From positions 19,124,054-19,188,053 of the forward strand of contig CM057167.1 of assembly GCA_029962745.1 (NCBI GenBank): a stretch of 64,000 bases of DNA. The letters run 5' to 3'. A program made the position numbers and the translations under genes. Every line of letters starts with the position of its first letter. Position 1 is the stretch's first letter. Below the pieces are notes generated by a model. It saw only the letters and a program-made list of their open reading frames with translations, had not been told where the DNA came from and did no database searches. This document shows positions 13,401 to 25,400 of this stretch, one piece after another. This stretch comes from Echinometra lucunter (Eukaryota; Echinodermata; Echinoidea; Camarodonta; Echinometridae).

Positions 13401-16400
13401 ACAACAATGAATACGACATTCCTCAATAAACGTACAATGAATCATTTTGATTGATATTTTCTAACTTTCCTTCCAACAAATTTAGAGACAGAGATACAGT
13501 GTAAACCAATAAAACCATCTTCATGTACATAACTTTCAAGTGAAAATGTTGGACAGTAAAATGATGTTCATCCTTTGATCTCATCTCTGCCTCAAAGAAA
13601 AAAAAAGGGATAAAAGAAAAAGAGCAGTGCGACTAATACTGGTCTGGTACCCATCTGATAATAACTCAGAGAGTAAGGCTGCCTGGCTTTCATTGACCTT
13701 AAAGTATGGTCAATTGAGATAATTAAGAGAGTGTGAAGAGAATGGGAAAAAGGGAGGGAAGGGAAAGGAGGAACAGAGGAGTAAAAGAAGGAAGGGGACA
13801 TGAGTGGAGGGGTCAGGAAACGGGGGAGAGGGAAGAAAGGGACTTGAAAAAGGAAGAGAGGGAGGAGAAAAGAATAAAACAGGGGAGGAGAAAAAACAAA
13901 GGTGAGACTGGAAAAGAACTGGGGAAATGCAGAAGAAGAGAGAAAAGGAGAGATGGAGGAAGGAGGGGTAGAGAGAGGACAGGGACTTGGGAGGGACAGG
14001 GAGGTACATGTAGGTCACGGAGGAGGTGAGAGGGGAGGGAAGGGATAGGGTGATCTTGTGAAGAGTATATGAATGAACAAAGAAGAAGAAAGGAAGAAGA
14101 ATACAAGCAAGAAAAATGCAGAAGAGAGCTTAGGAGAATAATACAGAGAAGGAAGGATACTGAGAGAAAGAGAGGAGTATGTCACAAAAAGATATTAGAG
14201 AAGACAAAAAGAAAGTTCAGCCTAGAATAAAAAGGGAGTTTTAAGGAAGAGAAAAAATGGGAATAAGATTCCATATTATACAAAGTCATATCCACCAAAA
14301 TGGAATTTATCTTCCCTTCCTTCTGCTTTTTCTTATTCCTTTCAATCCTTTGTAACAGAATTCACAGGGAAGTATGATCATGATTGTAAATTGTAATATA
14401 CACATATACATGCATCCAAAGTAACAATCGTAATTACTAAATTCAAAATTTCTGTCAAGTCATGTGACTGTAAAGCCATCCTGATTAAATACCCAGCTAC
14501 TTTTCCTCTCAGAGGGTAAGATGTCTGATCGCCATGCCAACATTTCAGGGTGTGGTTTACACTTGCATAAGTCTCATTCAGATCTGCAGCTGCAGCATGA
14601 GGGAAATCCTTCAAGATATAATGCCTGATTTGGCATCCAATCTGTAGACATATCAATCCCTATAAGTACTACACACACACACCCTGATTGCAAAATTGAG
14701 ACAGAATCATAACTGCCAAGTGCATTACCTCACACACCTTTAGTACAACTGGGACGGTTCCATGACATTTGCTCCGACGTCAATTGCTCCCATGGAAAAT
14801 ATGAACGTTAAGTAAAACATAAAACCTAACCCCAAACCTAACAAAAACCTTGATCCTTATCCTGACATCATTCTAAACAAAAACCCCTATCAAAACCCTA
14901 AGCCTAACCCTAACCCCATGTCTTCGGAGATATTAAGACAGGAGCAATCATCGCAGGAGCAAATGTCACGTCACTAACTGGGACATACGAGCTTGAAACA
15001 CGAATAACTTCATCACAGGAATGACTAAGCGTATCGCTCAAAGCAGCGCTTCTCACGAACAGAGAAGAAAATTATTCATGAATGTTCTTCAAAGGCATCA
15101 AATGTCAGGTCGCTTCCCCCTCTCATCGGCTTGTCACAGAAATCAGATAGAGACGAGGATCAAGAGCTCACAAGACAAACAACCTGCTGAATTATGACTG
15201 GCACCTCTTCACAAATCTGGAACAATCGGAAACCACGTTCTACTTTGTCCTGTTGCCAAAGCAACTGATAATCACTCTCTCGCATGATTCAGGCATTGAT
15301 AAGAGAGAATCATGTTTGACATTAAAGCATCACATTTCTTTTCTATCTGAAATTTAATAGATTTTGTGAAAAGTATTCTTAAGGGCAAATTCTGATTGGC
15401 AGTTACTCAATTCTATGATTCAACTGGAATTGCGATAAGGAGGAGTATAACATTAATGTAATTAAAACAATTCATAAGAGAAAGAATACCACAAATTGTC
15501 AGATTACAGAGGTAAGTGTCTTCATACAAATCATATTTCAAAAGCTTAATTTTGATGTGCAATCAATCAATCCTGTGTATCAGAATTTACAAAGTTGATA
15601 TCTTACTCAAGTATACATACAATACAGAGGAATATCAAATGTTTTTTTAAATCCATATTGCACATCAAGACACACAATAGAAAGGAATATATATATATAA
15701 ATGATTTTTCCCTGCAGGATTATGTCTGAAAACTGCTGTTTGAGAACAAGCAGACTCAAACCTAGCAGGAAATCTTGGCATTGATTTAATCTCTCAACAT
15801 TCATCACAAATGGTGATATAAGAGTGATGATATAGCAAAATGCTCCCATATGCATAGTGTACAAAAATTGTTCTCAGTTGTGCAAAGTATTTCAAAATTA
15901 ATCATATGTGTACCTGACAGACTCATGGGAAATCACTTTGTCATCCAACTGGCCTTATACAGTTGGCAGAGACTCTTTGTTAAAAGCCAACATTTTTCAT
16001 GCCGATTACATTTGCTAGGATACACTATCAAATGTACTCCATAATTTCCATGAAATTAGTAATGTTTCCAGATAGCAATCTCCCAATAAACATAAACACA
16101 CACACACACAACAGAGGAAGTGCAAAGTTATTGAGACATTCAATCATCATCTTTTCCTGTAAGTAATTCCAGGGAGATTAAATCTGAATTCAATATCCCT
16201 TTTTCCTGTGCAGACAATGAAACACTCCTCAAAAATGCAAACGATCAAATGTTCATGATTCCTAAACATGAGCTTCTCTCTAAAGAACAAATTCTACTCT
16301 TGCCTCAAGAGCCTTCAGTACAGACTATACAAGCTATGGTTGTGACGAAGTAGTTATAGGGTCAGTGCTAGTCCTAATCGTCTTTTTTGTCCGGTTGTAG

Positions 16401-19400
16401 AGGGAGAGAGTCTGAGCCAGCAGATTAGCCTGGAATAAGACTAGATAGAACCTTATGCACACTTGCATTAAATGGTCACAAATAACAAAAGTACATGTAA
16501 ATGATAATTACAGCTATAATTAACACTGGAAATAAAAGATGGACAGTAAAATTATTGACTCTAATCTTTGCACTTTAAAATTCAGATGCAAAAATAGACT
16601 ACACATCATGTACCTGATGTACACACTTAAAATTAGCAATTGAATATCACAACAAAGCAGTTCAGTGCAGTTCAATGCATTGTTATGACAAACAACTGAT
16701 TTGTTTCTTCTAGAGTGTAATATCTGAAGTAGCAAAAGATATAATGTAATTATGTAGATGCTGTATAGATGTAAATGCTTTATGGGGGAACATTTGAAAT
16801 ATATCCAATGTTCTTGGCCTCTTGGTAATGATGGCTATCAATAAATGGTGAATGGATACTATTGCAAGTTTAAGCACTAATTATTCTTGTAATTTTTGAG
16901 AAGTTTCCTTTGTATGCTATTAAAATTTTCTATAGATACTTTTGAATAACTAGTTACTGGACGATTCATGATGCCAAGGAAGAACTGATTAATCATGAAA
17001 AGAAATTAGCGGTGGATTTTTCCAACATCAATGTGTTTGCTGCCCTCTAAAGGCATGCTTTTGTTTAGCTGTTGTTGTGTTCTTGCCCTTTTATTATCAC
17101 GGCAACTTGTGCATAGCCGTACATCACTGAATGCGTAGGTGCGTGAATGAGAATCATGATTGAAATGTTATCTTTCTGTTTTTGGTGGCAGCGGTGGGAT
17201 GTGATCTCAAACCAGTGAAAACCAGAACCTTGGATCATTTTCACGCATGCTTATATTTAATGACTAATAAAATAATACTTTTAGGATTGTTTAGGTAGGT
17301 GTATGAATGAGAATTGTGAATTGAAATGTTATCTTTCTGTTTTTGGTGGCAGCAGTGGGATGTGATCAAACTTGAAGACCAGAACCCTGGATCACTTTCA
17401 TGCATGCTGGTTTTTAAAGGCTAATAAAAAATGACTTTTTAAGGATTGTTTAGGTAGGGGTGTGAATGAGAATTGTGAATGAAATATTATCTTTCTGTTT
17501 TTGGTGGCAGCAGGGGGACATGACCTCAAACCACTGGAAACCAAAACTTAGATCACTTTCATGCATGCTGGTTTATAATGGTTAATAAAAAAAATCACTT
17601 TTATGATTGTTTTAAGATCTGATGAATAGATTTTTAAGTATTGAAGAGATTACTGATTGAAAAGGATTTCATATATTCAAACAATTTTGGAAGAGCCAAG
17701 TTTGCCCACCTCCCTTTAAAATTCTAATGAATATTGTATAAAAGGAGATAATTTTGCATCCATTATGACTTTTACATTTCCTCTCCAAAAGGTTCTGGTT
17801 TAACAGTAACTGGCATCTATTCTGTTCATAAAATATCTACAGTATGCCAGATACATTCCCAATATGCTGTGTCATCACTGCTTACAGTGAATGGTGCTGC
17901 CCTCTATAGTCATTTACAAGAGAAGGGAAAAGGCTTATATCACAGCCCCACAGATGGAAAAGCCTCTATCTCAAAGATGTTTGAGCTCACAGCAAATCTG
18001 CATACCGGATTAGCCTGATCAGAAAAGCCACTGCATCACACGTGCTAGGCAATTTCTCAATATACCTTAACCAACTGAGTATGATTTCATTTGTGTATAT
18101 TGTATACACCAATATTTTCATGTACAGATATTTTCACGCATCATAGGCTCATAGACGTTTTCGCGAGTTGTTAATTTTGCGGGCACAAGAGCAGGACTTG
18201 CAATAAAACTTATCTGTACATGAAAGAGTCATATATCGGCAGATCGGGAGGATTTGTTTTTTGATTATTTTTTGCCAATACCATCACACTTGTAGCTTGC
18301 GATAGACAAAAAAGCCATCATAAAACCCCTGATTTCTTAATTTATAACGCGTTTTCGGTGACTTTCTTTCTTACCACCCCACTAAAGCCTGCACGCTTTG
18401 GAAAAATGGCAAGATTCCACAGTTTTGGTAGCAGAATTGGGCTTCTTACAGGGGTTTTGGGGGTGACCCTGTACGGAGCTAACTTGTGCGAGTGACAATT
18501 TCTCTATGTGCTACACACCGGAGAGGACTGCTGCACTTGCATGGTAATGGCAACAATGTGCCGATGATGCCGAAAGGTAAAGCAAATTTACGTGCGGATA
18601 TTTCCACGTGTTGTTAAATTCGCAATAGGTGAGTGATTTGCGAAATTTGTGAAAGTAAAACCACTGCGAAAATTTCAGCTCATACAGTAACACCATTTTC
18701 CATAGACCCTAGCACAAGTTATCTCAGGCTTGGTATTCAACGGGTTAACATGTTCACAGAAAGTGTGTTTGAGTTTTTTTTACAAGAGATGCCTAACTGT
18801 CATCCCTGGAGCTATTAGATAAGAGGTTCTCAAGACTAGATTGAACCTCCTTTAAACCTATCAGGCCACAAGTTCTTTGAAAAATCAATGCATACTAGTG
18901 TTAAATTCAGGAGTGGTATTCTATTTTTTTTTAATTCTACAGGCATATGTTAACTACAACAGCAATTATGATGCATGATGGGGACTGGCTAATGACTCTG
19001 AAATTGTTTCCTAGTAATTTCCTGTTTAAAAGTAAAATGAAAAAGATACCTGCCTTAACATCAGTTGAAATGTGCACTTTGAATGAATTCTCCACCAAAA
19101 TAAAATATAAACTAAATTTAGAATACCAGTCATGAGCTTTACAGAAATCATAGAAATATTCATTTCGATGGTGTGGGTTCATATCCCACCGCTGCCAACA
19201 CGCCAACATGGAAAAGAATCATCCGGAGACTTTCAGGTATGTGTGGTAAAGTTTATTTACGCAGCCTGAGACAACTCTTCAAACTCCGCCGATAACTGGC
19301 ATTAACAAACAAGTAATAAACGCACAAAAAAATATACTGGCGTAGGAATTTTAGAAATCTTAGAAACGTTAGAAACAGATCGTCAACTATGAAGGATACA

Positions 19401-22400
19401 CTTTTACAGAAGAATAAAGAGAAGAAGAAAAAGAAGAAGAAGAAGAAGAAGAAATCTTACCTGCTGTCTTTCATAAGATGGAGTATGTCATCTGGGAATG
19501 TATCTCGATTCTTCTCTAGGAATCCTGTAGTGGTGTAGTAAACCTCACCTGCGTAATGCTTGATCCCAAAACGTGTGTCTGTTACACGGGGCTTCACATA
19601 GAACAAGTTTTTCTAGGAAAAGAAACCGAAAAGGTACACAATAAGAAAAATATAAATCACATTTTACACCTTTTTTGAAGAAAAAATCAATATATACATA
19701 TTTTAATGAGAGTGTACAAAAGTATGTACACTCTCATTAAAATATGTATATATTTTAATGAGACTGTACAAAAGTATGTACATATTGATTTTAAAAAATC
19801 ACTAAGTACATACTTTAATGAGAGTGTATAAAGGTGTAAGCATGAAAGAAATAATGCCCTTTTATTTCCTGTTTCATCAGTGGCAATTATTCACTTTCTA
19901 GTAAATTTTAGGGTAGTTCCCTTGACAGATCCCATAACAGAAAAGATGTCCTCAAATATACTTACATGTATATTTTTGTCCAGTAAATTGCAAATACACA
20001 ATACTGTATTCCATACTTTATGGAAAAATATCAAATGTCTGTAATGTAAGATATCCATTGTAGATAACAAACATATGCCGTTTGTCCATAAATTATGAAA
20101 TACAGTATGTTATGGTATGAAAAGTATTTTTATCTCTACTACAACCATATGATTATTTCTGCATAGCCATCCTCATCACTATTAATATTTGGGGTTACTT
20201 TCACTTCTTAGACAAGTATTCCACAAATATTTTACACATGTCAATGCTAATTTTCTGTGTAAGATTTTTAAAAATGAATTGCTATTGATGCACAACATGT
20301 CTACGTTCTTCAGCTAATGCATATGTTTGAAACTGTACCATGTAAATGCCACAAATTACCATTTAATTTTTATGGACAGGAAAATGAACCTTGTGAATCT
20401 TATAAATATGCATTGTACATAACATAGCCTGGACAAATATAAACACAAAAGTGAACAACAGAGAGCTATCTCACCTGGTGTGTATCATGTAGTTTACCAA
20501 GCATGGTCTCATCTGTGCCTTTTGGGAAGCGACTCTCTTCGTCTATCAAGGAGAGGATACCAAGTTTCTGAAAAGAAAAAGATTTTCAACAAATTAATGA
20601 TGAAAAACATGTTCAGTATGACTGTTATTATCATTTCCAGTGAGTGTTTAGTAATATTTTACAGTAATTTACAGTGTTTACAATGTTTTATAGAGTTTTT
20701 CATTGTTTCGCAGTGTTTCTCACAGCGGTACTCAAATTTGGTTCCGACGAGGGTGTGCCACTGAAGCCTCCATATCCGTACCCATTTATGGGGTCATATT
20801 GGTAGAAAAGGGTACCCGTTATTAAGGATATTGCATCTCGAGTGTGTACTTAAGCCTCATTATGGGAAAGAATATCATTCTAAACAATAAAGTTACTGAT
20901 GTTTTAAAAAGTGAGGGGCATGTTTAGGGATTTCTCGGCTCAAAACCATACCCCATGTTTAGGGATTTCTTGCAAAAAAGTGACCCATTAGAGTGGCACA
21001 CCCCCATATAACATATTAGGAGAGTCCCCCCCCTCCCCCCCCCCCCCCTCCTCCCGGGGCTCATAATAAACAGGCATCCGGAACACATGTGCCCCTAAAA
21101 TTAGGTCTGGACCTCCAAAATTTCAACATAAGGTTCAATATATACAGAGCCTGTAATTTCAATCTGGCCCCCAACCAAAAGAGTTAGTATGGAGCACTGG
21201 CTAAACCCAAATTACTGAATATCACAAGATCATTCTTCAGCAATAACAAGTGCACTTGCTTCATTCTATTTGTCACTTTCCTTTTCAATTTGTCCTTTTG
21301 CACCTACCTTCTCTACCAGGTCCAGGCATTCTCCATTGTCCTGGTAGGCAATATCCACCCACTCCAGACCCTCTGCAGCATATTCATGTTGCTCCAGAGA
21401 GAAGATGTGCTTGTTGAAGTACTCCTGCAGTTTCTCATTGGCATAGTTTATGTTGAACTGTTCAAACCGATTGATCTACAAAGGGAATAAAACAAAAGAG
21501 ATGTTAAATCTGGTACTCTGCCTTATTTAGACACATATTCTAACATGTCAAGAGGATTCTTTGGAAACATTGTTACCACATCCACCACTTTATAATTTCT
21601 CTCTCTCTCAATTCTGACCAACCTTTGCAACTTTCTGTTACTTTGGTGCAACCACAAGACCATACTAGTGGCCAGCCAATGATTTAGTCTCTTAGTTATC
21701 TCAGAGTTCTTGAGTACAACAATATCAATAAGATTAATGAAGCAGTAGACATGATTATCATCCACTTAATAGTTTATCTATATTAAATCACTATTCAGAA
21801 ATTATTAATAACTTCTCTCTTTCAAAAGATATTAATGGGACCAAAGAAGTAACAGTCTTTGGGCATTTTATCTTATGTCCTTGTGCAAAAGAATGTGTCC
21901 AGAATGCAAAATACAAAAATGAAAAAATCAAAATGTTTATTTTGGCAAATTGGAATAGAATTTTAGCAAAGATCATGCCGCAAGAAGATCGTATATCAAT
22001 TTACAAGGTCTAGATGCTACCCATGAAATTATCAATTATCATTTGAAAAATTTGATTTTCAATAGTTTTCCATTTAGTGTTCCGGACGCGTCATTTCGCA
22101 CAGTGACATAAAGATAAAACGCCGTATAGTCGATATAATTTAATTTCTAATCACATTTCACAAGTTACCTCAAAGTTCTCAAATCCAAAGATATCTAAGA
22201 CACCGATTGAGCAGTAAGTCCCGAAGCCTTTGATGCGATTGTTGATCTTCTGTATGATCCATCGGAAAACCTGAGCATACAGCTTCATGGCCAATGAATC
22301 CCTGGAATCGGCAGCCTACAGAGTCAAAGGTCCAAAGTCAAAGGTAAACATTTAAAGAATGACAAGATTCAGTCCTTATCTTACTCAGAGACAAAAGAGA

Positions 22401-25400
22401 AGTATGCATATATGGAATTTCTATGGTATTCTTTAGGATATGGACTTTCACAGTTTTTATGAGCCATAGACAGGTTTCCCTAAAAATCAATACTGTATCT
22501 ACGGTTATATACATACATATTTTTTTGACTAGGTGTATGTACCCTGTCTTTTTTCATATCATATTTCATATCACTTTCAAACATATCATTCATAGCATAA
22601 AAAATAAAGCAGATTATAAAACGGGTTCAAGGATGTAGCCAATAGCGAGTGCGTATGCATGTCACGTGTTCATGCTTTAATTCTACGCAACCTTCCAGCC
22701 GTGCATTTTGGATGCATCACTTTACCTCTAGCGCGTAAAAACTGAGACACGCGCCATGAAACACGTGTTCTTTCTAGAAGTCTATCACAAGGATTTTGAT
22801 GCGCTTACTCAGCTGGGGTGCATCACACTGGCTATACTTGTGATGTCATATTGGAGTAAGCAGATGTTGCCTCCTTGTCTGTGCGATCTGAGGAAATTTG
22901 GAGCAGTTTTAAGAAATTTTCCACTACAAATTCATACTGCCGACCCGTTTTATAAAACAAATAATGCACAGATTTAAATTTGTGATGTTAGTGGTGATGC
23001 AGGCATCTCAGGCAATATCAATATCTTGGAAAAGCACTCGGCGCAAGCACCTCGTGCTAGTTGCACATTGTAAATACCCTCGAGTGCGCTGCTGTGCCAC
23101 TAACACACTCACATCTGTGCATTATTTGTATATTAACAACAAATCAAGTAAAAATCCAGTTACAAGGGTGCATATATAACTTTGCTTGTAAACTTTGTGG
23201 GATCAGATGATGTAGGTGTGCTTATATTATTTCATGAATATGATGTACACGTAAGTGTATGTTCACCATAATTTCATTACTTTTCTCAACTGTCTCCGTA
23301 ATGAATATGAACAAACCCATATACTTTTGTTCTTTATAGTTCAATAATTCAATCTAATAAAAATTTAATGGCCATTCCCAGAACGCAAATTCAGAAGAAA
23401 TGATGATGATAAATAGACACATATCTTGCACAGTAAAGGTCATGACTAAAAAAGTACTTCACTGAAAATATGAAGGTACCCTGCTAGACAACGATCTGTA
23501 CATTCTCTCATTCTCTTTGTCTGCTGTCACAAACAACCAGACTTTGTTACTTTCAATGGCATTACATGCCTGTGATGCATGTAATGTAGAAATGGATGCT
23601 TTAACTGTGACAGAGTTTTAGTGTACATGTACCTCATTCGTGAACCAGGAGTTCCATGTTCCAAAGCTTAAGCATAAAATGTATACTCTTTTAAACACTC
23701 AACATAGGGCAATCCAACTTTTGTAAGAAGGTGAATAACATTATTAAAGAGAGAAAATCAAAGAGCATGTTGGTGGATGGGTGAAATAAGGACAGACAAT
23801 ATGATGAACTTGTCACTGCAGTGAAATTAGCTGAACTGAACTGAACAAAAAGAGACTGAGATGAATGTTTGATGACCTACATGGTTCAGATCCAAGGGTG
23901 TACTAATGACTTCTTCTCTCCTAAGATTCTTCTATTATTTATATCATAACTGAACTGTATTACTCTGAACTGAAATGATTTACACTGCACTGCACCTTAA
24001 AGGTTGGTGACCTTCAACCTGGTTATGATCCTAAAGTACACTGATGATTTCTTCCCTGAGAATTCTTCTCTTCTGTGCAAGTTCATCCATGGGCTAATCT
24101 CAAAACTGAAGTGCTCTGAATTGCATTGAACTGCGCTAAACTGCACTGAACTGCACTGAATTACAATGGACTGCACTGGGTTCTGTTTCATACAACTTGT
24201 TATCAGTATACAACTGCCACATTTCTATGACAAATTTGCTCTCAGCCAATCAGATGCAAGGATTCAGTAGCTTATAACAGTTATTGCAACTTGTTATTGA
24301 TAACAAGTTTTATGAAGCAGGGCCCTGGACTGCACTGAAATGCAATGAACTGCAATGATCTGCGGTGAACTAAACTGTACTGTTCTGATCTAAATGGACC
24401 AAAAGTAACCTACATGTACACTTTACTAAATGGAAGGATACAAATGAGTGATATTAAACTGAAATGAACTCAAGTCAACCACACTGAACTGGACTGAATC
24501 CTACCTGGTCTAGATCTAGGGGATGTACTGATGACTTCTCCCCTAAGAGTTCTTGTCTTCTGTGTAAGGGCATCCATGAGTTGGTATTCATCAACATGCA
24601 GAAGAGACGCTGCAACCTCCACAGCTGTGAAATGCAGAGAAAGAAAACACCACAGTTACTAACCTTTTCAGCTCACAAATCCCCTCCAAACCAATCCACT
24701 CCAACTCACAAGTATTTTATATGGTGTATTTTCCATAAAATTTCCAAACTTTTCACATGCTTTGGACACCACCATACCATGTGACAGTCCATTTCAATTA
24801 AGATATTAGTTGAGCTACTGTGAATTTAACTTTCTTATACAAGAAAACAATCATAAAGAATTTTGAGAAATCAGTGAGAGGACAATTTCAATTTCCTACT
24901 GTACTGTTTAAAGAAATTATTTCAAGATTTATATGTAATGTGTTATTTCTAAGTTTTTACATCTCAAATGATCTTGGAGAAAGCTATTCAAATTGATGAA
25001 GGCCAGTTTCTCAGAAGTCTCTGGGACTGCATACAAGGTAAAATCAACATTCCCCTGCAAGGTAAGTCGAGCAACAAAACAAAGGTGCAGTGGTCTAGTG
25101 GATAAGTCTCAGGGCAGTGAACCACAAGGTATGGGCTTCAAATCCCTGATGTAGCACTAACATCCTTTGGCAAGATATTAATCTACATTTCCCTTCCCTT
25201 AAAGGGGGTACCCAATGCTGAAACAATGTTAGTTCATTTAAAAGAGCATGATTTTATTAGCAGAAAATCATCTGCCTAAAGTTTTTTTAAAAGTCCTGTT
25301 GCCAAGGAAATCCAAAATGTGGTAAGATTTCAGGATATTTTTGACCCCTCAGCTGTGACCCAGTTTCAACTGGGTACCCACTTTGACATCAAAATGACGT

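Larger units (their letters stand above)
23820..24500. repeat. Degenerate ACTGAACTGC-type short repeats
   Basis: Many variants of ctgaactga and ctgcactgaa surround the decayed exon 9 copies and are interrupted by the foldback MITE at 24178-24326. They suggest local tandem duplication and slippage in the intron after exon 9. Confidence 0.6.

Noticed and set aside
14815..14925. Interstitial telomere repeat
   Set aside because: CCTAACCC units are irregular and enclosed by MITE inverted repeats.
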